A stretch of 20,018 bases of DNA from the IMG/VR virus record IMGVR_UViG_3300031841_000134, positions 1 to 20,018 of that record; one strand, given 5' to 3'. The DNA is from a virus. This document shows, piece after piece, positions 8,001 through 14,516 of this stretch (the first letter of the stretch is position 1; every line of letters begins with the position of its first letter). Below the pieces are notes generated by a model. The model saw only the letters and a list, made by a program, of their open reading frames with translations. It made no database searches and was not told where the DNA came from. Position numbers and translations under genes: made by a program.

Positions 8001-8938
8001 GTATGTTTACAGCCATGTCAGAATTTGGTCAGCCGTTTATATCAGAATCTATTTGGACGGAAGCAGTGTTAGATATTATAGCTAGAGGTGGTAGAACTAG
8101 AGAAGGTTTCCAAGTATACAATCCAGAAGACACGCCAGGAGATAGAAACAGTAAAATTATGGCACACTTAGTTAAAGCACAAATGCCTTTTTCTTTAGAT
8201 CAATTAAAAAGAATGGATAGATCTATAGAAGCTGTAGACGTAATTACAAAAGGTAAATACGATGAATATGGTCAAGACTTTGAATTTGGTGATGAGTTTG
8301 GTGGGTTGTTTGGTTTTAGAGCAGTTAATATTAATCCTGAAAGAACTTTAAGATACAAAGTTGCAGACTTCCAAAGAGGATCTAGGGATTCTAGATCTTT
8401 GTTTACTAGACTCACGCTTAAAGGTGGACCTATTGAGCCAAGAGAAATTGTAGATGCATATCTAAATGCAAACAGAGCATTGTTTCAAAATCAAAAAGAA
8501 TTTAAAGAAAATTTAGATGCCGCAAGAATTTTAAACATATCTGAAGCAGGGTTTGTAGATGCAACAGATAGAATATCTGGTATTGCTTTAAGTGCTGCAG
8601 ATGAAAATGTTTTTAGACCTATGAATGTATCTGTAGAAGTACAAAATTCTTTTGCAGAAAATGCAGAAAAAATAGGAGCATTAAATCCTTTTGACACAGC
8701 AGGTTCAGTAATAGCAGAAATACAATCAGAACTATCAGAACTATCATTAGAAGAACCGGAGTTTCCTTTTATAGAAAACCCATTAACAGTTACAGCACAA
8801 AGTAATGTTGCCACAGGGCCTAATACATTGAATTTACCTAGTGTAGACCAACAAATTATGACACAATCGGCAGCAGCTAATCAATTTTCTAACTTGACAA
8901 TGGATCAAAAAATCCGTTTATTGTTCCCCAATGGCTAA
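5069..8938 (+). CDS. large internal virion/DNA ejection protein (T7 gp16-like by size and position)
   Basis: The longest gene here, 1289 aa, close to T7 gp16 (about 1318 aa), and like gp16 it is a very long protein of the late block. The N-terminus has amphipathic, Gly-rich helical stretches (SGIASGIIAIPKGFFSLGAS at about 29-48, then hydrophobic Gly/Ala-rich segments near 110-125 and 145-175). The middle is charged and helical, and there is another hydrophobic stretch around 900 (FGFGATTAAVPMATVAAF). Such a mix suits a protein stored in the capsid and injected to span the host envelope. I do not see the lytic transglycosylase motif found at the N-terminus of T7 gp16, so peptidoglycan cutting is not supported. 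ATG at 5069 has no Shine-Dalgarno; translation probably depends on the preceding gene. The last eight bases overlap the holin-like gene. Confidence 0.8.
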   Translation: MPLKPTLSNNLSGAEKNNKVGVIESMLSGIASGIIAIPKGFFSLGASLLDLGANTGKAAEVERFFDDLTEFDEKAEATAAGKITELLVNIGIPGGIALKGASGLAKSAMLARQNGKYVKLNDPKLLDDLGKGTTLTGAGRARQAVAGALGAGAAEATFVGDVEGVGTFGDLLGGPTKINRDEEDNAVREILNRVKFGTEGALFTGAISGAGTVIKKLTDRNKKLDVANSKLDYWIDKVASKIRARSGKTQEFFDIERGSIGARASDANVARTLSRELDVNIDAMFPPMRTVFNKQTAAERTKFLNVVNDALLSGKAELDDAGVATFGKMDDKAVLKVDEFIDKFARNAEQADELRVNIIGGLSNMRTAWSKLFSQLGGTLDAGDIKEFQKLFGGKFKNYLGSTYDIFQDKSILPFFRYKPAEDAIEKAKASFIASAREAGEEMTDLQAEAAVARVLKTARLPKGIRMDKPSDAIFEVPSFFVNRTTLKDVTTERGSALVSAGALKSGTKEVFEGLLGKQKNPMQTMLGGMSKLSLITRRNVFFNDLIKKSDELKAAGDLPMFAKTQDEARLLFGDDFKQIRIDQAKSLSVSAKSGATNPLNELYAPSGIADALEKTSITLDGAGTLGRIYESLVLYPKATSQIAKTILSPVTHLRNFVSAGAFAAANGILPFADKQAIKQAYQALQTPLKGTRQQNDLYQELLELGVVNSNVRLGDLTRLMEDVNFGETMTSDKGMRLLLKPLSKLKQISQDLYTAEDDFWKIYSWAMEKSRLEKSFEKIGLTRGQFFKRADGTEVRLTEDFLKREAADIVKNNIPNYDYVSDFVKGLRKLPIGNFVSFPAEIARTGTNIVSRALREINEEVIVDGKVFKPFQSIGYTRLFGFGATTAAVPMATVAAFQAIYDVTDEEREAIRKFAAQWSKNSTLLPIKDKETGEFKYIDFSHANAYDTLTRPIQSIINAVADGRTDQDGMMDDFARGMFTAMSEFGQPFISESIWTEAVLDIIARGGRTREGFQVYNPEDTPGDRNSKIMAHLVKAQMPFSLDQLKRMDRSIEAVDVITKGKYDEYGQDFEFGDEFGGLFGFRAVNINPERTLRYKVADFQRGSRDSRSLFTRLTLKGGPIEPREIVDAYLNANRALFQNQKEFKENLDAARILNISEAGFVDATDRISGIALSAADENVFRPMNVSVEVQNSFAENAEKIGALNPFDTAGSVIAEIQSELSELSLEEPEFPFIENPLTVTAQSNVATGPNTLNLPSVDQQIMTQSAAANQFSNLTMDQKIRLLFPNG

Positions 8939-9122
8939 AGATAACGCATTACAAAAAATAGAATCTCATGAAAAGCTTTGCAGAATTATGCAAAAGCAAA
9001 CGCATGATAAAATTCACAAAATCGAAACACAAATAAATAGATTAGAAAAAATTGTGTTAGTGTCTGCCGGTATGTTAATTATGGGCATGGCAAACATGAT
9101 ATTTATGTTAATCACAAAATGA
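8931..9122 (+). CDS. holin-like membrane protein with coiled-coil N-terminus
   Basis: A 63-residue protein. Residues 1-40 are charged and helical with a heptad-like pattern (HDKIHKIETQINRLEK), and residues 41-62 form one strong membrane segment (IVLVSAGMLIMGMANMIFML). This layout, a cytoplasmic coil followed by one C-terminal transmembrane helix, resembles the XhlA family of phage lysis proteins. The gene directly precedes the endolysin and overlaps it by ATGA, and it also overlaps the end of the 1289-aa gene. Holin or lysis-accessory function is therefore likely but rests on architecture and context. Inserted in the inner membrane, it would open the way for, or help time, the peptidase encoded next. 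Confidence 0.75.
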   Translation: MAKDNALQKIESHEKLCRIMQKQTHDKIHKIETQINRLEKIVLVSAGMLIMGMANMIFMLITK

Positions 9123-9589
9123 AACTTACCGCTAACATAACACTTGACGAGCTTTGCAAAAGCCAAGTTGCTGAGAGGAAGGGGATTAATAATAACCCTA
9201 ACCCACAGCAAATAGAAAATATAAAAGCACTAGCAGTAAACGTGCTTCAACCAATCCGTTCTCATTTTGACAAACCATTAATTATATCTAGCGGTTTTAG
9301 ATGCGCTGAGTTGTGTATCGCAATAGGTAGCAGTGTTAACAGTCAACATGTTGCAGATGATGGAGCCGCCGCAGCAGACTTTGAAATACCAGGTGTAGAT
9401 AATTTAGATTTAGCTATTTGGATTAAGAACAACCTAGAAATAGACCAGGGAATTCTTGAGTTCTACAAAGAGGGTGAGCCTACAAGCGGATGGATTCATT
9501 GTAGCTATTCATCAGACAATAACAGAAACCAATGGCTTAAAGCTAGAAGAGAGGACGGGTCAGTTAAATACTTACCTTGGACCGGCTAA
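9119..9589 (+). CDS. M15-family zinc peptidase, putative endolysin
   Basis: A 156-aa protein of the D-Ala-D-Ala carboxypeptidase-like M15 group, which cleaves peptide cross-links in peptidoglycan. Visible motifs: N-terminal TLDELCKSQVAER (8-20), ISSGFRC (56-62), the zinc motif SxH...D with His77 and Asp87, the catalytic Glu in ILEFY (Glu114), and the third zinc ligand in GWIHCSY (His127). There is no signal peptide, so release to the wall needs a holin, fitting the preceding gene. The first zinc motif is odd: family members usually read HxxGxAxD, with seven residues from His to Asp, whereas here ten separate His77 from Asp87 (VADDGAAAA between them). The gene overlaps the holin-like gene by four bases and ends the + strand late block. 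Confidence 0.88.
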   Translation: MKLTANITLDELCKSQVAERKGINNNPNPQQIENIKALAVNVLQPIRSHFDKPLIISSGFRCAELCIAIGSSVNSQHVADDGAAAADFEIPGVDNLDLAIWIKNNLEIDQGILEFYKEGEPTSGWIHCSYSSDNNRNQWLKARREDGSVKYLPWTG

Positions 9590-9634
9590 TTTTTTTTGCG
9601 CTAAGATATTTTAGTACTCCTAGATTTTCCTACG
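9590..9634. other. convergent intergenic gap
   Basis: A 45-base gap between the endolysin stop and the stop of the minus-strand helicase gene. It opens with eight T residues (9590-9597), suiting + strand termination, but I find no strong GC hairpin before them; GGTC/GACC could pair only weakly across about 18 bases. CTAA...TTAG at 9601-9614 is a short AT dyad. Transcription presumably ends here from both sides, but the signal is weak. Confidence 0.3.
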
Positions 9635-11068
9635 TTAGATCCAGTCTTTTAATTCTTCACCCATAATCTCACTAGCTATATTTACTTTCTTACGTAGTGC
9701 GACTACAATTTTATCATCTATAGTATCTTCTGCTATTAGATCTATGTATGTCATAGGGCTTTCCTGGCCTATACGGTCGATTCTAGCCTCAGACTGCTGT
9801 CTTTTCTCTAGATCATACCCGTTAGAATAATAAATCATTGTGCTGGCGGCTGTGAGCGTTATACCGTAGCCTCCTGTGGCTGTTGTACCAACTAAGAATC
9901 TTACAGGACTTTCTTTATCTTGAAATTTTTCTATATTACTTTGTCTTTGGTCTTGTGGTGTCAAGCCGTAATATGTAACGACCGAATTATCCCCATGCTC
10001 TTTTTTTATACGTTCTACGATTGTTTCTACATCGTACTGGTAATGTGCCCAAATAACAACCTTACCGTGTACCTCATCTAACAAGTCAGATAAATCATCT
10101 AGTCTATTATTTTTTATATCCTGTATTGTGCCATCATCTGCAGTAAAATGACCACAAGTAATTTGATGTAATCGCATAAGCTGAGTCATAACTGTAGCTG
10201 TAGTCATAAGTTTACCTTTAAATTGTGCTAAAGCTAATTGAGACATTTGTTTGTACGCATGCTCTTGTTCTTTTGTAAGTTTAACTGTTCTACGCATAAA
10301 TGTTTTTTTAGGTAGATCTAAACATTCGTCTTTTAATACTCTGTAAGAAAAAACTTTTAGCATATCTGTAAGCTCTGATAAATTACGATAGCCAACAACA
10401 ATTTGTACAGACCTGCCACCAAAATTAGCTGTCTTCATTACAGCATATCTAGTTCTAAAAGAATAATAAGAAGCGTGACCTAATAATTCTGGTGCTAGAA
10501 ACTCACACTGTTTATATAAATCTAGTGGTGATTTTGTAATAGGTGAACCTGTTAATATTCTTCTGTATTTAGCATGTGGACCCAATGTGCATATGTTCTT
10601 AGTTCTTTTAGCGTCTGGGTTTTTTATAGTTGTAGACTCATCAATAGCCATTATGGCGTTATGACAAGACAAAAACTTATACGCAAATTCTATACCTTTT
10701 TTTGTACTAAAGGCTTCTACATTCATAACTAGAACATGTAGATCTTGACCCGTTTCGAACAGTACATCTAGTTTCTTTTGTTGTTTTGCATTGATATTAG
10801 CCTGCCACAATACTGCCTTATGTTCAACATGATCCGGCATATGTGTAGGTAATTGGTCTTTATACCATGTGCCTACAACACCTTTTGGTGCTATAATTAA
10901 GGCACCGTTAATTTTACCTTTGTCATAAAGCATAGCAATATTATCTACTAACACTTTAGATTTACCTGTACCCATCTCCATAAAATAGGCAAAGTATTCT
11001 TTATCCCACGATCGTGCCAAAGCATTTAACTGATGCTGATAAGGCTTAGTCTTAAATTTGTAATGCAT
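9635..11068 (-). CDS. SNF2-type (SF2) DNA helicase/translocase
   Basis: A 477-aa superfamily 2 ATPase. Motifs in order: KPYQHQ (8-13), motif I MGTGKSK (32-38), motif II as DEST (143-146) in place of DEAH/DEGH, motif III LTGSP (172-176), and a C-terminal helicase domain ending in motif VI QQSEARIDRIGQ (424-435), whose R-IGQ ending is typical of the SNF2/Rad54-like group. The length covers both RecA-like domains with no extra nuclease or DNA-binding module. It would use ATP to translocate on duplex DNA, perhaps in replication or in removing bound proteins. It is the only minus-strand gene in the window, converging on the endolysin and diverging from the DNA-metabolism block. AGAAAG in front of its ATG is only a weak ribosome site. 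A possible promoter with TTGACA lies just upstream. Confidence 0.9.
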   Translation of the reverse strand: MHYKFKTKPYQHQLNALARSWDKEYFAYFMEMGTGKSKVLVDNIAMLYDKGKINGALIIAPKGVVGTWYKDQLPTHMPDHVEHKAVLWQANINAKQQKKLDVLFETGQDLHVLVMNVEAFSTKKGIEFAYKFLSCHNAIMAIDESTTIKNPDAKRTKNICTLGPHAKYRRILTGSPITKSPLDLYKQCEFLAPELLGHASYYSFRTRYAVMKTANFGGRSVQIVVGYRNLSELTDMLKVFSYRVLKDECLDLPKKTFMRRTVKLTKEQEHAYKQMSQLALAQFKGKLMTTATVMTQLMRLHQITCGHFTADDGTIQDIKNNRLDDLSDLLDEVHGKVVIWAHYQYDVETIVERIKKEHGDNSVVTYYGLTPQDQRQSNIEKFQDKESPVRFLVGTTATGGYGITLTAASTMIYYSNGYDLEKRQQSEARIDRIGQESPMTYIDLIAEDTIDDKIVVALRKKVNIASEIMGEELKDWI

Positions 11069-11084
11069 AATTTTTAACTTTCTA

Positions 11085-11112
11085 TTGACTTCTATAACAT
11101 AAAGACTATATT
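11085..11112 (+). promoter_or_regulatory. candidate sigma70-like promoter for the DNA-metabolism block
   Basis: TTGACT (11085-11090) and TATATT (11107-11112) are separated by 16 bases. Transcription would begin near 11118-11120, so the upstream start codons at 11111 and 11114 would not be in this RNA, and ATG 11120 would be leaderless or nearly so. In an AT-rich genome chance matches are common; position at a divergent gene boundary raises the odds. Confidence 0.45.
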
Positions 11113-11120
11113 GATGTCAA
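11091..11120 (-). promoter_or_regulatory. candidate sigma70-like promoter for the SNF2 helicase gene
   Basis: On the minus strand a perfect TTGACA (complement of 11115-11120) is followed after 18 bases by TATAGA (complement of 11091-11096). Transcription would start near 11084, giving a leader of about 16 bases. It overlaps the + strand promoter almost completely. Confidence 0.4.
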
Positions 11121-11509
11121 TGACAGAAAGCATGAATTACGGTGACATAAAAACAAACAAACCTACAGTGTATGTTTTACAAGAATTACCAGGTACAAAA
11201 GCTGGTTCACCTAAGATAAATATTATGAGTGCATCTCAGTATGGAAATTTTAAATTTCTATTACCAGAGTTTTCACAAATAATTTTTTCTCCAGGTCCTT
11301 TAATATACAAGTTAAGAGGTTTGTTAAAAAACTATACTACAAAAGATTATTTGTTGTTAACGGGTGATCCTGCAATTATAGGTGTTGCGTGTTCTATTGT
11401 TTCTGACATTACAAATGGTAAATACAAACTGTTAAAGTGGGATAGACAAGACAGAGTGTATTATCCAATAGAAATAAATCTTAACGAGAAAGGAAAGATA
11501 GATGAGTAA
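11114..11509 (+). CDS. conserved-looking phage hypothetical protein, about 131 aa
   Basis: The frame is open from 11111 (TTG), with ATG at 11114, 11120 and 11132. None has a good Shine-Dalgarno. I give the first ATG; if the promoter at 11085-11112 is used, 11120 or 11132 is likelier. The protein is a compact mixed alpha/beta sequence with the central stretch FSPGPLIYKLRGLLKN and then YLLLTGDPAIIGVACSI, followed by LLKWDRQDRVYYPIEINL. There is no membrane segment or signal peptide. I know similar sequences as uncharacterised proteins of marine phages but not their function. As first gene of the replication block it is probably made early. It overlaps the next gene by eight bases. Confidence 0.75.
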   Translation: MSMTESMNYGDIKTNKPTVYVLQELPGTKAGSPKINIMSASQYGNFKFLLPEFSQIIFSPGPLIYKLRGLLKNYTTKDYLLLTGDPAIIGVACSIVSDITNGKYKLLKWDRQDRVYYPIEINLNEKGKIDE

Positions 11510-12056
11510 TATAAACTTTGAACAAGATGCAAGAGAAGATCTTGATTCAGTAAATGAGGGTAAGAAATTATCCGACCAAGTAAAGAAACTACAAGATCTA
11601 GAAGATGAAGTAGTTCTTAAAGAAGAAGAGTTAAAGGAATTAAAAAGAAAAGTAGACTTGTTATCAGGTGAGGTTATTCCTACAATGATGCAAGAGATGA
11701 ATATATCTACTTTAAAATTAGCAGATGGATCTTCAGTAGAAGTGAAACCTGTCTATGGTGCTTCCATTCCTGTAGCAAAAAAGGAAGGAGCATATAACTG
11801 GCTTCGAGAAAACGGCCTAGGTGATCTTATTAAAAATGAGGTTACCGTTGCTTTTGGTCGTAACGAGGACAACAAGGCAATCGCTTATGCGAACCTTGCA
11901 CAAGGTCAAGGATACCAACCTGTCCAGAAATTAAAGGTTGAACCTATGACACTTAAAGCATTAGTCAGGGAGCGTCTGGAGGCTGGACTCGAGATGCCAT
12001 CTGACTTATTTAACATGTTCACAGGCAACAGAACAAAAATAACAAGGAGCAAATAA
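11502..12056 (+). CDS. coiled-coil phage protein of DNA-metabolism block
   Basis: A 184-aa acidic protein. Residues about 20-56 form a clear coiled coil rich in Lys, Glu and Leu (DLEDEVVLKEEELKELKRKV). A globular part follows with LADGSSVEVKPVYGASIPVA, a helix around NWLRENGLGDLIKNEVTVAFGR, and a C-terminal MTLKALVRERLEAG and MPSDLFNMFTGNRTKI segment. This C-terminal layout recurs in uncharacterised phage proteins that I associate with replication regions, usually paired with a protein like the next gene. No enzymatic motif is visible. An AAGGA-type ribosome site lies inside the end of the preceding gene. A scaffold or adaptor role at the replisome is a guess. Confidence 0.78.
   Translation: MSNINFEQDAREDLDSVNEGKKLSDQVKKLQDLEDEVVLKEEELKELKRKVDLLSGEVIPTMMQEMNISTLKLADGSSVEVKPVYGASIPVAKKEGAYNWLRENGLGDLIKNEVTVAFGRNEDNKAIAYANLAQGQGYQPVQKLKVEPMTLKALVRERLEAGLEMPSDLFNMFTGNRTKITRSK
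12044..12049 (+). promoter_or_regulatory. strong Shine-Dalgarno for the gene at 12059
   Basis: AAGGAG lies nine bases before ATG 12059, inside the last codons of the preceding gene. It is one of the few near-consensus ribosome sites in the window and suggests high expression of the downstream protein. Confidence 0.65.
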
Positions 12057-12058
12057 AC

Positions 12059-12820
12059 ATGAACCAAGTAGCAGAAAAAAAGACTGCAGGTCTTCCAAGC
12101 AATGTGTTTGAAGAAGATGCAGCAAAAGGTTTGGGTAATATAGGTCAACAAGATCTAGCCCTACCTTTCTTAAAAATCCTTGGACAGCTTTCACCAGAAG
12201 TTAACAAACGTGATGGTAAGTATGTCGAAGGTGCTGAACCAGGAATGATATACAATTCTGTGTCAGGCGACTTATACGATGGAGCGAAGGGCATAGATGT
12301 CATTCCTGCATATTATAAGTTAGAGTACGTAGAATGGAAAGATAGAGGAGAAGGTGCAGGCGGACCAGTAGCTGTACATGACTCTTCTTCTGACATTATG
12401 TCTCAAACAAAAGCAGATGCAAACTACAAAGACAGATTACCTAATGGTAATTATGTTGAGAAGACTGCATCACATTTTGTAATTATCACAGGAGATAGTC
12501 CAACGACTGCGTTGATATCTATGAAATCTACTCAATTAAAAATTAGTAGAAAATGGAATTCAATGATGTCGGGTATTAAACTAAAAGGTAAGAACGGGTT
12601 ATTTACACCGGCATCTTTTAGCCATATTTACAGACTAAAAACCACACAGATGTCTAACGACAAAGGTACATGGTTTGGTTGGGATGTAAGTAAGGCAGGA
12701 CCCATAACGGACACAGGTCTTTACCAGCAAGCAAAAACGTTTAGTGAAAGCATTTCTAAAGGAAGTGTAAAAGCTAAACATGGTGAAGAGAAACCGAAAG
12801 GGTCTCAATCTCACTTCTAA
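12059..12820 (+). CDS. replication-block protein, possible ssDNA-binding protein
   Basis: A 253-aa soluble protein with a helical N-terminus, then LALPFLKILGQLSPEVNKRD (33-52), a beta-rich middle (GMIYNSVSGDLYDG, GIDVIPAYYKLEYVEW) and ASFSHIYRLKTTQ toward the C-terminus, ending in a basic tail (KAKHGEEKPKGSQSHF). I associate this pattern with an uncharacterised family that sits in phage replication modules beside the coiled-coil protein encoded just before. Its size, strong ribosome site and place before the primase match what T7 does with gp2.5, so ssDNA binding or annealing is a reasonable guess. Against it, the acidic C-terminal tail typical of SSB proteins is missing. The spacing of two bases from the upstream gene implies co-translation. 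The function call is weak. Confidence 0.72.
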   Translation: MNQVAEKKTAGLPSNVFEEDAAKGLGNIGQQDLALPFLKILGQLSPEVNKRDGKYVEGAEPGMIYNSVSGDLYDGAKGIDVIPAYYKLEYVEWKDRGEGAGGPVAVHDSSSDIMSQTKADANYKDRLPNGNYVEKTASHFVIITGDSPTTALISMKSTQLKISRKWNSMMSGIKLKGKNGLFTPASFSHIYRLKTTQMSNDKGTWFGWDVSKAGPITDTGLYQQAKTFSESISKGSVKAKHGEEKPKGSQSHF

Positions 12821-12821
12821 G

Positions 12822-12875
12822 TTCCTTAATTGGAATCATGCATGAGTAGGCCGCCTGGGAGACTGCGCGGCCTAC
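12822..12875 (+). other. structured intergenic element of three abutting dyads
   Basis: Between the gene ending at 12820 and the primase start at 12888 lie three back-to-back inverted repeats: TTCC/GGAA around six bases (12822-12835), the perfect 10-base palindrome TCATGCATGA (12836-12845), and a perfect 9-bp stem GTAGGCCGC/GCGGCCTAC with a 12-base loop (12846-12854 and 12867-12875). The last stem is GC-rich in an AT-rich genome. No T run follows, so it is not an ordinary intrinsic terminator. It may be a structured leader of the primase mRNA, an RNA processing site, a small RNA or a replication signal. I could not match it to a known RNA class. Confidence 0.65.
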
Positions 12876-12887
12876 ACACAGATAATT

Positions 12888-14516
12888 ATGAATGGATATG
12901 TAAAAATATTTAATGGCTATAGGCATGCGTATGGTATCGCAGATTGGAGCAACGCTACCGTAGACCCAGAAAGCGGAAAGAAAAAACCAGTCTACAGATG
13001 GACTTATGAAGAGTTCACTGATCAAATTTATCAAGACCATTTAACAGGTGAGAAATCTGTTGGTGCACAGCCTACAAATGAAAACGGTGATGCTAAGTTT
13101 GGTGTTATTGATATTGACCCTAAAGAGTACGAAGGCTTTAACAAACAATTTTATCTAGAAACAATACAAAAATACGATCTACCTCTTATACCTATAGAAT
13201 CTAAAAGTGGTGGCTTACATTTATATTTATTTATGGCAGAGTTTGTGCCATCTACATTAGTTGTATCGTTCTTAAGTAATCTATTACCTTTATTTAATCT
13301 AAAACCTGACTGTGAAATCTTTCCTAAGCAGACACAACTGACAAAGGATCCGGAAACAGGGATATTAAAACCAGGACAGTTTATTAATCTACCATATTTT
13401 GAAAGCAAGAAACGTAGAGCTATCAATATGGATGGCACATTCTTTACACTAGAACAATTTATAAAAGTAGCAGAAGCCAATCTAACTACAGCAGAAGATT
13501 TAAAAAGAATTACAGATGAGATGGAATCTAAATCTATGGAAGGTGTTGACGAAGAGTTTACAGAAGGTCCACCTTGTTTAGCTTTACTATCTAAAGTTAC
13601 AAATAAGACTGGCTTTGATGGCAAAGATAGATTTATGTACAACTATCATGTCTTTGTAAAGATGAAGTATCCTGATAGCTGGCAACAGAAAGTTAAGAAC
13701 GCACCTGTAAAATATTTTGAGACTGTGCATGCAAATGCGTGGGATCAACAAACACTAAACGCAAAACTTAGATCATGGAACAAATCAGAGAAAGGTTATA
13801 CATGTACACAGAGTCCTATCAGTGAGTATTGTAAGAAAGGTATATGCGTAAAGAAAAAGTTTGGTGTACTTGCCGGATCTAAAGGATCTTATCCTGTACT
13901 AACTAACCTAAGAAAAATAGACATTGATCCAGATCCAGAATATGAATTTGATGTAACTAGACCAGATGGTATTGGTAAGGCGACAGTGCATTGTAAGACT
14001 GTAGAACATGTTACAGATCAGCGAAAGAGACGGAATGCTATCACAAAACATGCAGGATTTCCACCACCAATTATTAAAGGTCAAGAAGATCAAACTGTAT
14101 TAGAAGCATTATTTAAAACACAAAAAACAATTAATCCTCCTATCGGTACATCACCTAAAGAAAAACTACACGACTTATTACATGCAAAAATTAACGGACC
14201 TAAAGCTATGAATGATGCCAGCTTTAAATCAGGTACAGTCCTAATAGAAGAAGGCTATGCTTATTTTAAATTTGATAAATTCTACGACAGACTAAAAGCA
14301 AAGAATTGGAAACACGGTGAAGATAAGACAGGTGTTATGATGAGAAAGACATACAAAGAATGTGACATACAATTTTTAGATCAAAAAAGATTTCCTGCAA
14401 AAGAAAAAGGTAAATACAATACACCTACAAAGAATGTAGTAATGATAAACATAGAACAGTTTGAAGAAGTACCTATACACCATACAAAATTAAAACATGA
14501 AACGGAGATAATGTAA
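12888..14516 (+). CDS. archaeo-eukaryotic-type (AEP) DNA primase
   Basis: A 542-aa protein with the three AEP active-site motifs: FGVIDID (Asp75, Asp77; metal binding), SKSGGLHLY (Ser107 to His111; nucleotide binding) and DCEIFPKQ (acidic residue 141 or 143), followed by GQFINLPYF. It would make primers for the family A polymerase encoded downstream, unlike T7, whose gp4 uses a TOPRIM primase. A helical domain follows with four cysteines (Cys230 in GPPCLALL; Cys306, Cys315 and Cys320 in YTCTQSPISEYCKKGIC) that could hold a zinc or Fe-S centre as in the PriL-type large subunit. The C-terminal third (about 360-542) is Lys-rich and unrecognised. The ATG has no Shine-Dalgarno and lies 12 bases after a strong hairpin, so translation may be controlled by that structure. 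The stop overlaps the next start as TAATG. Confidence 0.85.
   Translation: MNGYVKIFNGYRHAYGIADWSNATVDPESGKKKPVYRWTYEEFTDQIYQDHLTGEKSVGAQPTNENGDAKFGVIDIDPKEYEGFNKQFYLETIQKYDLPLIPIESKSGGLHLYLFMAEFVPSTLVVSFLSNLLPLFNLKPDCEIFPKQTQLTKDPETGILKPGQFINLPYFESKKRRAINMDGTFFTLEQFIKVAEANLTTAEDLKRITDEMESKSMEGVDEEFTEGPPCLALLSKVTNKTGFDGKDRFMYNYHVFVKMKYPDSWQQKVKNAPVKYFETVHANAWDQQTLNAKLRSWNKSEKGYTCTQSPISEYCKKGICVKKKFGVLAGSKGSYPVLTNLRKIDIDPDPEYEFDVTRPDGIGKATVHCKTVEHVTDQRKRRNAITKHAGFPPPIIKGQEDQTVLEALFKTQKTINPPIGTSPKEKLHDLLHAKINGPKAMNDASFKSGTVLIEEGYAYFKFDKFYDRLKAKNWKHGEDKTGVMMRKTYKECDIQFLDQKRFPAKEKGKYNTPTKNVVMINIEQFEEVPIHHTKLKHETEIM

Noticed and set aside
9590-9614. Strong bidirectional terminator between the endolysin and helicase genes
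   Set aside because: There is an eight-T run and a short AT dyad, but no GC stem next to the T run; kept only as a weak possibility.
12846-12875. Intrinsic transcription terminator at the GC-rich hairpin
   Set aside because: The 9-bp stem is strong, but it is followed by ACACACAGATAATT, not a T run, and the downstream genes need read-through from the same operon.
12822-12887. Glutamine riboswitch/downstream-peptide RNA, known from marine metagenomes
   Set aside because: Its conserved core (GGACGGAAGUAGG-like segment and flanking CGUUC/GAACG pairing) is not present; only the short string GTAGG is shared.
12774-13040. 88-codon minus-strand frame across the primase start
   Set aside because: It runs through the structured gap with no motif or ribosome site; the AEP motifs on + show which strand is coding.
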